From contig CBETVX010000030.1 of NCBI GenBank assembly GCA_965539935.1, positions 1 through 37,144 of the forward strand: a stretch of DNA of 37,144 bases. The letters run 5' to 3'. The translations under genes and the position numbers were made by a program. This DNA comes from CBETVX01 sp965539935. GTDB lineage: Bacteria; Bacillota; Clostridia; Peptostreptococcales; Caminicellaceae. Within the stretch, counting starts at the first letter, position 1, and every line of letters begins with the position of its first letter. The notes below the pieces were generated by a model. It was not told the DNA's origin. It saw only the letters and a program-made list of their open reading frames with translations, and did not search any database. Positions 1-8,116 of this stretch are shown piece by piece.

Positions 1-53
1 GCACCTGACTTTTAATCAGGGTGTCCCGCGTTCGAGTCGCGGATGGGTCACCA
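1..53 (+). tRNA. tRNA-Lys (TTT), 5' part cut off by the window edge
   Basis: The anticodon stem CCTGA/TCAGG closes the loop CTTTTAA, which gives anticodon TTT at 11-13. A T arm with TTCGAGTC follows, and the gene ends with an encoded CCA at 51-53. The acceptor 5' half and the D arm lie before the window. Confidence 0.9.
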
Positions 54-62
54 TTATACTAT

Positions 63-146
63 GCGGGTGTGGCGGAATTGGCAGACGCGCTAGACTTAGG
101 ATCTAGTGTCTTGTACGTGGGGGTTCAAGTCCCTCCACCCGCACCA
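63..146 (+). tRNA. tRNA-Leu (TAG)
   Basis: The acceptor stem is GCGGGTG (63-69) paired with CACCCGC (136-142), followed by ACCA. The anticodon stem CTAGA/TCTAG encloses CTTAGGA, giving anticodon TAG. A long variable arm (GTGTCTTGTACGTGG region) marks a class II tRNA, as expected for leucine. It lies 9 nt after tRNA-Lys, so the two are probably cotranscribed. Confidence 0.95.
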
Positions 147-152
147 ATTAAA

Positions 153-189
153 ACTCTTGAGAAGTTTAACTTTTCAAGAGTTTTTTTAT
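153..189 (+). terminator. Terminator of the tRNA cluster
   Basis: ACTCTTGA (153-160) pairs with TCAAGAGT (174-181) and is followed by a T run (181-187). It sits directly after tRNA-Leu. Confidence 0.85.
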
Positions 190-205
190 TTTTTGAAAAA
201 AAGTA

Positions 206-234
206 TTGACTTTTTAAAATATATAAATTATATT
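206..234 (+). promoter_or_regulatory. Sigma-A promoter of the GntR/ABC operon
   Basis: TTGACT (206-211) and TATATT (229-234) are separated by exactly 17 nt. The site lies between the tRNA terminator and the regulator gene. Confidence 0.75.
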
Positions 235-237
235 ATT

Positions 238-262
238 AGTGTAATACAAAGCATAATACACC
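238..262 (+). promoter_or_regulatory. YtrA-like operator
   Basis: AGTGTA (238-243), 13 nt, then TACACC (257-262) forms an inverted repeat just after the -10. A further half-site TACAC lies at 266-270. The arrangement AGTGTA-13 nt-TACACT is, from memory, the site bound by Bacillus subtilis YtrA. Here the gene downstream encodes a YtrA-type regulator, so autorepression is the natural reading. Confidence 0.6.
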
Positions 263-291
263 TAATACACATAGGACGGAGGAGGTGGAAA

Positions 292-708
292 ATGTTTCAA
301 TTAGACTTAAAAAGTAGAAAGCCAATATATCAACAAATAATTGATAAATTTAAGTTGCTAATTATAAGAGATATACTTAAGCCAGATCAGCAGATACCAT
401 CGGTAAGGGAATTAGCTAAAGAGCTAACTATAAATCCTAACACTATACAAAAGGCTTATCGTGAATTAGAAAGGGAAGGCTATATATATACCGTCAGAGG
501 TAGAGGGAATTTTGTTTCAACAAAAATAGAAAAGGTAGATGAGGATAAATTGAATAATTTAAAAATAGAAATTCAAAAAAAATTATCTGAACTCATTTAT
601 TTAGGACTTGAAAAAAAAGAGATAATTGAGTTAGTTGAAAACACATACGAAGCAGTGAAGGGGGGAAATCAAAATGATAGAAGTAAGGAATTTAACAAAA
701 AATTTTAA
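292..708 (+). CDS. GntR-family transcriptional regulator, YtrA subfamily
   Basis: A 138-residue one-domain regulator. The N-terminal winged helix covers about residues 1-75 and includes the typical segments PIYQQI, IPSVRELA, NPNTIQKAYRELE and GYIYTVRGRGNFV. The short helical tail lacks a FadR- or HutC-type ligand domain, which is the YtrA pattern. The start at 292 is set by GGAGGTGG 281-288; an upstream in-frame extension would run through the tRNA-Leu gene. The 3' end overlaps the ABC ATPase gene by 35 nt, so the two are translationally coupled. YtrA proteins repress the ABC operon they head and are relieved by envelope stress or cell-wall antibiotics in B. subtilis. That role is inferred here from family and from the operator at 238-262. 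Confidence 0.9.
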   Translation: MFQLDLKSRKPIYQQIIDKFKLLIIRDILKPDQQIPSVRELAKELTINPNTIQKAYRELEREGYIYTVRGRGNFVSTKIEKVDEDKLNNLKIEIQKKLSELIYLGLEKKEIIELVENTYEAVKGGNQNDRSKEFNKKF

Positions 709-1573
709 TGGCTTTAAAGTGCTAAAGGATGTTAATCTAAAGGTAAATAGGGGATCTATATATGGTCTTGTTGGAGCTAATGGAGCAGGAAAAACCACCT
801 TAATTAAACACATGATGGGAATATATATGCAAAATAGTGGTGAAGTTCTAATAAATGGTGAAAGAGTTTATGAAAATAATAGTATAAAGGAAAAAATAGG
901 ATACATACCTGATGATTTATACTTTTTTCCTATGTATAGCATAAAGGATATGGCTAGGTTTTATAAAAGAATTTACCCAAGGTGGAATAAAGAGAGATAT
1001 AGGGAAATGATCAATGAATTTCAATTAGATGAAAATCGAAGAATGAGTAGATTATCTAAGGGGATGCAAAAACAGGCAGCATTTATTCTAACGTTGTCTA
1101 CAATGCCAGACATTATGATTTTAGATGAGCCTATTGATGGACTAGATCCACTTATGAGAAAGAAGGTATGGAGATTTGTAGTGGATGATGTGGCTGAAAG
1201 AGAAGTAAGCGTACTTATTTCATCCCATAACCTAAAGGAACTTGAGAGTGTATGTGATCATGTAGGCATCCTTAATAAAGGAAGTATGCTTATTGAGAGA
1301 GATTTAGATGAACTAAAATCAGATATCCATAAGATACAAGTGGCTTATTCATCAGATTGTACAGATAATATTATGAAAGAAATAAATATACTTCATAGAG
1401 ATAAAAGGGGAAGCGTAGAACTATATATAGTTAAAGGAGAGCAGGATGAGGTTATTAGAAAATTTAATAAGTACAACCCTCTGCTTTTAGATATACTTCC
1501 TTTGACCCTAGAAGAAATATTCATATACGAGTTAGGTGGTGCTGGATATGAAATACAAAACGTCATTTTTTAA
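674..1573 (+). CDS. ABC transporter ATP-binding protein (YtrB/BcrA-like)
   Basis: A 299-residue ATPase that powers the membrane partner encoded next. Walker A is GANGAGKT (about 34-41), the signature is LSKGM (127-131), Walker B is IMILDEP (147-153), and the switch histidine lies in ISSHNLKE. The C-terminal 80 residues, after the nucleotide-binding domain, are typical of bacitracin/lantibiotic-type exporters. The start follows the G-rich site at 658-665, inside the end of the regulator gene. The 3' end overlaps the permease gene by 26 nt. Context (YtrA-type repressor, ABC-2-type permease) suggests envelope stress or antimicrobial peptide response; the substrate cannot be read from sequence. 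Confidence 0.92.
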   Translation: MIEVRNLTKNFNGFKVLKDVNLKVNRGSIYGLVGANGAGKTTLIKHMMGIYMQNSGEVLINGERVYENNSIKEKIGYIPDDLYFFPMYSIKDMARFYKRIYPRWNKERYREMINEFQLDENRRMSRLSKGMQKQAAFILTLSTMPDIMILDEPIDGLDPLMRKKVWRFVVDDVAEREVSVLISSHNLKELESVCDHVGILNKGSMLIERDLDELKSDIHKIQVAYSSDCTDNIMKEINILHRDKRGSVELYIVKGEQDEVIRKFNKYNPLLLDILPLTLEEIFIYELGGAGYEIQNVIF

Positions 1574-3575
1574 TAAATATATTGTATTAGAAGATCTTAA
1601 AAGATATTGGGGAGCTTCAGCTTTATATTTCTTAGCAATCTTTTTTACTGGCCCTATGGGAATAATGCTAAGAATAAGCAATCCAAGAAATAATGTTACC
1701 AATACAATTAAATATTTTTTAGACGTTAAATATGATGGAATTCAAGTATTTTACTCCATAATGTTTTCAATAATTTTAGCAATGATCATTTTTAGATATC
1801 TTCATCAAAATAAATCTGCTACTGTTATGCATTCTATGCCCATAACTAGAAAAGAGTTATTTAATAGTCACAATATTGCTGCTTTTATACTAAGCCTTTT
1901 GCCAGTATTAATAAATGCTGTAATCTTACTAATAATAATGTTTATATATAAAGATGGAAGTGCATTATACGACAAAATATTTACAGTATCAAAAGTTATG
2001 ATATGGATGGGAAAAACTATATTACTTAATACCATAACATATTTAATTGCAACATTAACTGCAGTGATAACTGGAATATCTTTAATACATGGAGCATTAT
2101 CTTTCATATTTATTTTTCTACCAATAGGCTTGTCAGCCTTAATATTGATTAACTTTGACCAACTCATATATGGTTTTGTTAGCAATCAGACTTTTATTGA
2201 GAAAATTGCGTTAAGGGCTGTACCTGTAACTGCAATACTATCTAATGAACCTATGAAAGGACTTGTAGGGTGGTATCTTTTCCTAGGTATTATATTATAC
2301 CTTTCAGCCTATTATTTTTATAAAAAAAGACATTTAGAAAGTGCCTCTGATCCTATAGCATTTGATATACTTAAACCTATTTTCAAGTATGGGGTAACCT
2401 TTTGCAGTATGGTATTAGGAGGAGCATACTTTGAAGCCATAGGGCAGGAAAGAGTATGGATATATGTGGGCTATATAATAGGAGCATATTTAGGATATCT
2501 GATCTCTGAAATGCTTATAAAAAAGAGTATATGGGTTTTTAAAAACATCAAAGGCCTACTAGTTTATGGAGTAGTAATTATAATACTATTTGCAGGTATA
2601 AATTTTGATATTATAGGTTACGAAAGAAGGATACCAAACTTTGAAAAAATTGATAGTGCCTATTATGGATATCACCTGTATAGTTATTGGAAAGGTGAAG
2701 AAAATCCCCTTAAAAATCCTGAAAATATAAAAAATATCCAAAGGTTACATCAAGAATTAATTAACAATAAAAAAGAATTTAAAGAAATAGATAATAATAT
2801 TTCCTCCCAAACGATAGCTATATCATATAAACTTAAAAATGGTAGAAATATATCTAGGGAGTATAGAGTACCAATTGAATTTATTGAAAAAAATAGATAT
2901 ATTGGAAGAATATATGAGTCAGAGGAATATAAAATAAATTATTACGATATATTTGATTTGGATAAATCTAAATTAAAATATGTAGAGATGTATCCAAGAG
3001 ATATTTCAAAGACTGATAGGACTGTAAAGATTGTTGATGAAGAGGAAATTAGTGAATTAGTAGATATTATAAAGAAAGATATATTAGAGGAAACCTATGA
3101 AGAGTATCGTAATGATAGCATACCATGGGCAGAAATAGTCTTTCAATTTGATGTAGATAATGATGTAAATAATATAGAGGACTGGGAATATGATAGGGCT
3201 ATTAAAGATAGTATGCATATATCTTGGCAAAAGTCCTATGATAATTTAAGTAAGTGGCTTAAAGAAAAGGGCTATTATGAGAAAGTAAGAATTATGCCCG
3301 AGGAAATTGATTATATTATTGTAGAAGAAATAGACTCAAATATGTATCAAGATGAAGTCTATAAAACAATTGATGCTGAAGACTTAAAGACAAGTAAAGA
3401 TAGAATCGAAATAAGGGATAAAGAAAAAATAGAAATATTATTAAAAAAATATGAAAGCAGGTGGCCTTACAACAAGAAATACGTTATAGGGTTTTACCTT
3501 AGCGATGGTGAGAGCTTTTTAGGATGGCTTAGTGACGAAAATGCTCCAGCCTTTATAAAAGAACATTTTGAATAG
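1548..3575 (+). CDS. ABC transporter permease with large C-terminal extracytoplasmic region
   Basis: About 675 residues. The first 360 residues hold many hydrophobic segments resembling an ABC-2 permease (motif HSMPITRKELFNSH, TM stretches near 20-40, 65-90, 105-130, 150-210, 235-250, 280-300). The last 310 residues are charged, rich in E/K/Y/I and without TM segments, so they probably form a soluble domain. The architecture recalls the YtrC/YtrD-type permeases described with a DUF6449-like domain; that name is from memory. I chose ATG 1548 because AGGTGG (1534-1539) precedes it by 8 nt; a GTG at 1536 overlaps that ribosome site. It is the last gene of the operon and is followed by a terminator. 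Confidence 0.82.
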   Translation: MKYKTSFFNKYIVLEDLKRYWGASALYFLAIFFTGPMGIMLRISNPRNNVTNTIKYFLDVKYDGIQVFYSIMFSIILAMIIFRYLHQNKSATVMHSMPITRKELFNSHNIAAFILSLLPVLINAVILLIIMFIYKDGSALYDKIFTVSKVMIWMGKTILLNTITYLIATLTAVITGISLIHGALSFIFIFLPIGLSALILINFDQLIYGFVSNQTFIEKIALRAVPVTAILSNEPMKGLVGWYLFLGIILYLSAYYFYKKRHLESASDPIAFDILKPIFKYGVTFCSMVLGGAYFEAIGQERVWIYVGYIIGAYLGYLISEMLIKKSIWVFKNIKGLLVYGVVIIILFAGINFDIIGYERRIPNFEKIDSAYYGYHLYSYWKGEENPLKNPENIKNIQRLHQELINNKKEFKEIDNNISSQTIAISYKLKNGRNISREYRVPIEFIEKNRYIGRIYESEEYKINYYDIFDLDKSKLKYVEMYPRDISKTDRTVKIVDEEEISELVDIIKKDILEETYEEYRNDSIPWAEIVFQFDVDNDVNNIEDWEYDRAIKDSMHISWQKSYDNLSKWLKEKGYYEKVRIMPEEIDYIIVEEIDSNMYQDEVYKTIDAEDLKTSKDRIEIRDKEKIEILLKKYESRWPYNKKYVIGFYLSDGESFLGWLSDENAPAFIKEHFE

Positions 3576-3597
3576 GATTTAATAAAATAAACCAAGA

Positions 3598-3634
3598 AAG
3601 ATTCATCTAATAAATTTTAGATGGATCTTTTTTT
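3598..3634 (+). terminator. Terminator of the GntR/ABC operon
   Basis: AAGATTCATCTA (3598-3609) pairs with TAGATGGATCTT (3618-3629) with one G-U pair, followed by a T run (3627-3634). Confidence 0.85.
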
Positions 3635-3644
3635 GCAAAAATAC

Positions 3645-3673
3645 TTGACAAAAAATAGAAACAGCAGTATTAT
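3645..3673 (+). promoter_or_regulatory. Strong sigma-A promoter of the W-x3-Y-x-G repeat gene
   Basis: TTGACA (3645-3650), a 17-nt spacer, then TATTAT (3668-3673). This promoter serves a single small gene. Confidence 0.8.
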
Positions 3674-3677
3674 TTAA

Positions 3678-3710
3678 TTGTAATAATTACAAATATGAAA
3701 TGATTACAAT
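3678..3710 (+). promoter_or_regulatory. Fur-family-type operator (7-1-7 palindrome plus extra half-site)
   Basis: TTGTAATAATTACAA at 3678-3692 is a perfect 7-1-7 palindrome starting 5 nt after the -10, so it covers the transcription start. A third half-site ATTACAA lies at 3703-3709. The 7-1-7 form is that of Fur, PerR and Zur boxes. It differs from the remembered Zur consensus TCGTAATnATTACGA and from the PerR consensus TTATAATnATTATAA only at one symmetric pair each. Which regulator binds cannot be decided from the site alone. Confidence 0.6.
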
Positions 3711-3731
3711 ATAAAAAGAGGAGGAGATAAT

Positions 3732-4031
3732 ATGAAAAATATAGAGTGGAAAGATTTATACAGAGGAAAAATGAATAATAAGTCTAATATAAGCTGGAGT
3801 TCCGCTTACAGTGGGAAAGGAGTAAAGAATGTAGATTTAAGAAAAAATAATTGGGTAGAAGAATATTCAGGTAAAAAACTTCAATATATTAAAGTAATGG
3901 ATTGGCAGGAAAGTTATGCTGGTGTAGATAAAAACATAAATAAATCTAAATGCAATAAATTAGCCATAGAATTATCAGATTCTAAAAAAGTATATCTAAG
4001 GGATTGGAAATGCCAATACACATATTCTTAA
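3732..4031 (+). CDS. Unknown 99-residue protein of W-x3-Y-x-G repeats
   Basis: I do not recognise this protein. It is built from the repeated motif W-x3-Y-x-G: W6/Y10/G12, W22/Y26/G28, W41/Y45/G47, W58/Y62/G64 and a final W92/Y96 without the glycine. The tryptophans are 16, 19, 17 and 34 (twice 17) residues apart, with K-rich linkers. The protein is basic, has no signal peptide or TM segment, and has two cysteines (C74, C94). The start follows GAGGAG (3719-3724). It is monocistronic, between a terminator upstream and tRNA-Arg downstream, under a consensus promoter with a Fur-family-type palindrome, so expression probably responds to metal or oxidative state. Possible roles, all speculative: metal or nucleic-acid binding, an adaptor with repeated aromatic motifs, or a precursor peptide. 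Confidence 0.75.
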   Translation: MKNIEWKDLYRGKMNNKSNISWSSAYSGKGVKNVDLRKNNWVEEYSGKKLQYIKVMDWQESYAGVDKNINKSKCNKLAIELSDSKKVYLRDWKCQYTYS

Positions 4032-4118
4032 ATTACATTAAGCATTCTATAAGATACAATAAATAATATTGAAAAAAAGTTACAATTATGTTAAGATAAG
4101 ATATATACTACCATATTT

Positions 4119-4195
4119 GCGCCCTTAGCTCAGTTGGATAGAGTCGCTGACTTCGAATCAGTTGGTCGGGGGTTCGAGTCCCTCAGGGCGTGCCA
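4119..4195 (+). tRNA. tRNA-Arg (TCG)
   Basis: Acceptor GCGCCCT (4119-4125) pairs with AGGGCGT (4185-4191), starting with a G-U pair. The anticodon loop CTTCGAA gives TCG. The T arm has GTTCGAGTC, and CCA is encoded at 4193-4195. Confidence 0.95.
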
Positions 4196-4201
4196 AAAGT
4201 A

Positions 4202-4233
4202 AAACCCTTGAAAATTCAAGGGTTTATTTTTTT
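4202..4233 (+). terminator. Terminator after tRNA-Arg
   Basis: AAACCCTTGA (4202-4211) pairs with TCAAGGGTTT (4216-4225), followed by a T-rich tail to 4233. Confidence 0.88.
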
Positions 4234-4648
4234 GGAAATATATAATTATTGTCATTTTAGGGTGTATAAGTATATCACTACAACTTAATAGACCGACCTT
4301 TTACGTATTAGAATAGGATTTCATTAAAAACAAGATGACTAAGAATAAAAATATAATTGATGAAGTCTAATAAAAAAACAAGAAAAAGTTAAAGGGAAAA
4401 GAGAATTACTATAAATAGTAAAATAAATATAATATATAGATTATAAAAAAGCGCTAGAGTTAAAGTAAGCTCTGCATTTTTTTATTTTTTGGAAAAAGCA
4501 AAAGTTACGAAATGAGTATTATAGAGAAATAATTAAAGAAATAGGAAAAAGTTTTCAGAATTTTCGAGTTTATACTAGAAAAAAAGTGTATTAATTTGAC
4601 TCAATACTAATGATATAATCAATTTAAGAAATAAGCAGGAGTGGTCAT
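4234..4648 (+). other. Intergenic region before the sorbitol operon
   Basis: I see no gene here. Three weak signals are present. A short hairpin AGAGTT (4456-4461)/AGCTCT (4468-4473) followed by T7 resembles a terminator. A palindrome GAAAAAGTTTTC (4545-4556), partly like a catabolite (cre) site, could be a regulator site. A -10 hexamer TATAAT lies at 4614-4619, but the -35 at the right distance (TTAATT 4591-4596) is poor, and the better TTGACT at 4596 is only 12 nt away. A weak -35 is compatible with an activator-dependent promoter. Confidence 0.45.
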
Positions 4649-6577
4649 ATGAAGAGCTATCTTGTAAATAGCAAGGAACTTAAAGTGGTAGAAGTATTAG
4701 AAGAGTATGGACCTTGTTCAGCAAAGGAAATAGCCAAGAATATTGGAGTAACACCAAGAACTGTTCTAAACTATATAAAAGATTTAAACTATGCTATTGG
4801 AAAAGAAGTAGTAGAAATAAAGTTTGGAAAAGGTAGGAAATATCATCTTTATAAAAAAAATAATGAGAAATATAAAAAGATTATTAATGTATGGGATAAA
4901 AATGATATTTCTACTCCTGAAGAAAGAGTTAAGGAAATAGCTAGAATTCTTCTAGAAAATAAAAAGATAGTAAAAATTGAAGATTTAGCTGATGATTTTT
5001 ATGTTAGTAGGACTACACTTATAAAAGATCTTAAAAGAGTATCACTGTTATTTAAAAACTATGATATAGTCCTTAAAGGGAAACCCAATAGTGGAATAGA
5101 GATTATAGGGACTGAAATGAATATAAGACTTTGCTTAGCACAAATTTTATTTAAAATAGAGAATAAATTAACTGAAGAGCCTAAGGAAAATATAAAGTTT
5201 AGCAAATTTGAAAAAGTAGTAAAAAAAGTTTTAAAAAGAGTATTTGCAAAAACAAATTTTAAAATATCAAGGGGAAATTATGAAAACCTTGTGACACATA
5301 TTTCAATAGCTTTAGAGAGATTTGAACAGGGATTTAGAATAAATGAAGTTCCTTCAAAAATAAAAAATATTGACAATAAAAAAGAATTTGAAGTAAGTGT
5401 TTTAATAGGGAAAGAACTAAACAAAGAAATTGACATGAATTTACCAAAGGAAGAATTGTTATACATATGTATTCATCTTTTAGGTAGAAAACCTATAGAA
5501 GAAATGATGGAAACAGAAAATCATATAGAAGTAAAACCAGTAGTTAAAAAGATAGTATCGAATATGTTAGATGAAATTAATAAAGCGACAGGTTTTCTTA
5601 TGAAAGATGATAAAGAGTTAATATGGGGTCTTGAGTTACACTTGAATTTCGCAATTAATAGACTTATGTTCAATATGAATATAAGAAATCCTTTAATTAA
5701 AGAAGTTAAGAAAAAATATCCCATAGCTTTTGAATTGGCCACAATAGGAGCGAAAGTAATTGAAAAGGAATTAGATGTAAAAGTAAATGAACATGAAATT
5801 TCTTATATAGCTATGCATATTGGAAGCTATATTGAAAGAAATAATTATAAGTATAGGGATATTCAAAGAGTAGCACTAATTTGTGGTACGGGTCTTGGTA
5901 CAGCACAATTAATGCTTGTGAAGATTAAAAAAGTTCTGGGGGATGTCCAAGAAATCAAAACCTTCTCATCATCTTTTCTGGATCCTCAAGTTCTTGAAGA
6001 ATTTGACATTATATTTACAACTATAGATTTAGAACTGAATATACCAACCCCAATTATTAAGTTAGATGTACTTTTTGATGAGAATGAGCTACATCATAAA
6101 ATAGTATATAGAAAGTTAAGTCAGCAAACAACTAATAAAAATCTCTATGCATTTAAAAATCTTTTAGAAAAGGATATGTTTTTCACAATAAAGTTAAAAA
6201 AACCTGAAGAAGTAATAGAATATATGGCTCAAAAGTGTATCGAAGCCGGAAAAGTTGACAAGGAGTTTAAAGAAAGACTACTAGAAAGGGAACGGCTTGC
6301 ACCCACAGCTTTTGATAACTTCATAGCTCTTCCCCATGCAATTAATTATAAGAGTGATAAAATTCAAATTGCTATAGGAGTTCTTAAAAACACAATAAAG
6401 TGGGCTAACAAACCCATAAAGGTAGTATTTATGGTTATAGTTCCAAATGAAATAGTAGAAGATACAAATCTTTTTATAAGAGTATATGAAGATATTTTAA
6501 AAGTAGGACAAAACAAAAATTTTATTCAAAAAATATCCAAAGTAAATAATTTTGAAGAATTTATATCTTTATTTTGA
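4649..6577 (+). CDS. PRD/PTS-domain transcriptional activator of the sorbitol operon (MtlR/LicR-like)
   Basis: A 642-residue multidomain regulator. N-terminal winged helix (about 8-65, SAKEIAKNIGVTPRTVLNYI) and a second HTH (about 90-150) are followed by PRD1 (about 185-290, His217 and His276) and PRD2 (about 300-400, His331 and His390). Then come an EIIB-like domain with CGTGLGTAQ (Cys412) and a C-terminal EIIA-like domain with LPHA (His563). In this family PTS phosphorylation of the PRD histidines and of the EIIB/EIIA sites tunes activity to sugar supply and catabolite state. It is first in the gene order and ends 10 nt before gutM, so it is cotranscribed with the genes it should control. 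The two HTH modules indicate DNA binding rather than RNA antitermination. Confidence 0.88.
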   Translation: MKSYLVNSKELKVVEVLEEYGPCSAKEIAKNIGVTPRTVLNYIKDLNYAIGKEVVEIKFGKGRKYHLYKKNNEKYKKIINVWDKNDISTPEERVKEIARILLENKKIVKIEDLADDFYVSRTTLIKDLKRVSLLFKNYDIVLKGKPNSGIEIIGTEMNIRLCLAQILFKIENKLTEEPKENIKFSKFEKVVKKVLKRVFAKTNFKISRGNYENLVTHISIALERFEQGFRINEVPSKIKNIDNKKEFEVSVLIGKELNKEIDMNLPKEELLYICIHLLGRKPIEEMMETENHIEVKPVVKKIVSNMLDEINKATGFLMKDDKELIWGLELHLNFAINRLMFNMNIRNPLIKEVKKKYPIAFELATIGAKVIEKELDVKVNEHEISYIAMHIGSYIERNNYKYRDIQRVALICGTGLGTAQLMLVKIKKVLGDVQEIKTFSSSFLDPQVLEEFDIIFTTIDLELNIPTPIIKLDVLFDENELHHKIVYRKLSQQTTNKNLYAFKNLLEKDMFFTIKLKKPEEVIEYMAQKCIEAGKVDKEFKERLLERERLAPTAFDNFIALPHAINYKSDKIQIAIGVLKNTIKWANKPIKVVFMVIVPNEIVEDTNLFIRVYEDILKVGQNKNFIQKISKVNNFEEFISLF

Positions 6578-6587
6578 GGAGGAAATG

Positions 6588-7025
6588 ATGAATAGTATTA
6601 TTTTCATAATAGTTACTGGGATAATAATATGGATACTTCAAGCTTTATTTGGTTTCATTCAAATGAAAAATTTTAATAAAAATTTTGTAGAAATGAGAAA
6701 GAAAGGAAAGATCGTAATAGGGTTTAAAAAGGGCTTTATTGTTTCTGGAACCATTGTAATGATAAGAATAAATGAAGAAGGAGATATTGAAGAATTAAGA
6801 TGTATGCAAGGAGTAACAGTCTTTGCAAAGTTTAAAAGATTAGATAGTTTAAATGGAAAGAATCTTTTAAGTCTTCAAGATGAGGATTTAAAAAGATTTA
6901 ATAAATTATTAAGAAAAACAATTATGATAGCAGTTGAAAATTATAAGAATTATTTAGGAGGTGATGGAGAAGAAAAACAAATAGAAAATACTGAAAATGT
7001 AGAACTTGAACAGCTAATTGGATAA
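6588..7025 (+). CDS. gutM: GutM, glucitol operon activator protein
   Basis: About 145 residues. It has one N-terminal membrane helix (about 3-22), then MRKKGKIVIGFKKG and VSGTIVMIRIN segments that match the GutM family as I know it. I chose ATG 6588 because AGGAGG (6577-6582) is 5 nt upstream; the adjacent ATG 6585 leaves only 2 nt. GutM accompanies glucitol PTS genes and acts as an accessory activator in enterobacteria. Its mechanism is unclear and its membrane helix suggests it acts at the membrane. It sits between the regulator and the transporter genes. Confidence 0.85.
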   Translation: MNSIIFIIVTGIIIWILQALFGFIQMKNFNKNFVEMRKKGKIVIGFKKGFIVSGTIVMIRINEEGDIEELRCMQGVTVFAKFKRLDSLNGKNLLSLQDEDLKRFNKLLRKTIMIAVENYKNYLGGDGEEKQIENTENVELEQLIG

Positions 7026-7113
7026 TATTAATATTCCTTTAATATGTATGTTTTATAAACAGAAGCTGTTCAACAAATAACAAAAAAATTATTCAAAGAA
7101 AGGAGATTTATTC

Positions 7114-7674
7114 ATGGTTCAATTTTTCGATGTTCTTGCTAAAAGTTCCGAATGGTTTATGAATCTTTTCAGAGCAGGAGCAGATGTGTTTGTATCATTT
7201 GCTTCAGGAATAGTGCCATTATTAATAGCTTTGATGGTAGTAATGAATGCGATTATTAAGTTTATAGGTACAGACAAAGTTGAAAAACTTGCTAGGAGTA
7301 GTGCTGCAAATCCATTCACTAGATATCTTGTTCTTCCAGTAATAGGCACATTTATATTTGCAAATCCTATGACTTTATCTTTAGGTAAGTTTTTACCAGA
7401 GAAATATAAGCCAAGTTACTATGCAGCTGCGAGTTTTTCTTGTCACAGCATGAATGGACTTTTTCCTCATATTAATCCAGGAGAATTATTTGTATTTCTT
7501 GGCATAGCTAATGGAATAACCGAGCTTGGTCTTTCAACTGCTGATCTAGCAGTAAGATATTTACTTGTAGGTATGGTTACTAACTTTTTTAGAGGTTGGG
7601 TAACAGACTTTACTACAGCATTTGTAGAAAAACAGCAAAATATTAAGCTAAAAGAAGTAGTAAAATTTAATTAA
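7114..7674 (+). CDS. srlA: PTS glucitol/sorbitol transporter subunit EIIC (SrlA)
   Basis: A 186-residue membrane protein that forms part of the sorbitol channel. Hydrophobic helices lie around 22-50, 70-90, 120-135 and 145-160. Diagnostic stretches are FIFANPMTLSLGKFLPEKYK and SFSCHSMNGLFPHINPGELF, both characteristic of SrlA/GutA. Length equals that of the enterobacterial protein (about 187). An AAAGGAG site lies 6 nt before the ATG. The 88-nt gap after gutM holds no terminator. Confidence 0.93.
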   Translation: MVQFFDVLAKSSEWFMNLFRAGADVFVSFASGIVPLLIALMVVMNAIIKFIGTDKVEKLARSSAANPFTRYLVLPVIGTFIFANPMTLSLGKFLPEKYKPSYYAAASFSCHSMNGLFPHINPGELFVFLGIANGITELGLSTADLAVRYLLVGMVTNFFRGWVTDFTTAFVEKQQNIKLKEVVKFN

Positions 7675-7725
7675 TATAATTCTATAAAGTAGAAAATAAA
7701 TTTTGAATTTCAAAGGAGGATTTAG

Positions 7726-8094
7726 ATGGCGTACAACTCTGTAAAAATATCTAAAGGACCAGGAGGTTGGGGAGGTCCAATAATAGTAACTCCAAATGAT
7801 AAAAGAAATAAAATTGTATATATAACAGGTGGTGCACTTCCTAAAACTGCAGAAAAAATTGCAGAATTAACAGGATGTGAACTAGTAGATGGATTTACTC
7901 AAGGAGTGCCTGATGCAGAAATAGCTTGTGTAGTAATAAATTGTGGTGGAACATTAAGATGTGGTATTTATCCTCAAAAGAAAATACCTACCGTTAATAT
8001 TATGAAGACAGGTAAAAGTGGACCATTAGCAATGTATATTAAGGAAGATATATATGTATCAGGTGTGAAGCCTGAAAATGTTGAAATAGAATAA
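7726..8094 (+). CDS. srlE: PTS sorbitol EIIB, stand-alone N-terminal half of SrlE
   Basis: A 122-residue cytoplasmic protein corresponding to the N-terminal EIIB domain of SrlE, with GPGGWGGPI near residue 12 and INCGGTLRCGIYP at 71-83. One of C73/C79 should be the phosphocysteine that passes phosphate from EIIA to sorbitol. The ending DIYVSGVKPENVEIE matches the end of the EIIB domain of the usual fused protein (about 320 residues). Here a stop codon, a 22-nt gap and a new ribosome site separate it from the membrane half, in a different frame, so this looks like a true two-gene arrangement rather than a sequencing error. AAAGGAGG precedes the start. Confidence 0.9.
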   Translation: MAYNSVKISKGPGGWGGPIIVTPNDKRNKIVYITGGALPKTAEKIAELTGCELVDGFTQGVPDAEIACVVINCGGTLRCGIYPQKKIPTVNIMKTGKSGPLAMYIKEDIYVSGVKPENVEIE

Positions 8095-8116
8095 AAATAA
8101 AGAAAGGAGACTGTTT

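Noticed and set aside
106..291. In-frame extension of the GntR regulator reaching back into tRNA-Leu.
   Set aside because: It overlaps a clear tRNA and its terminator. ATG 292 has a strong ribosome site and matches the normal N-terminus of the family.
4234..4450. Possible integration scar downstream of tRNA-Arg.
   Set aside because: I looked for a repeat of the tRNA 3' end and for integrase remains and saw neither.
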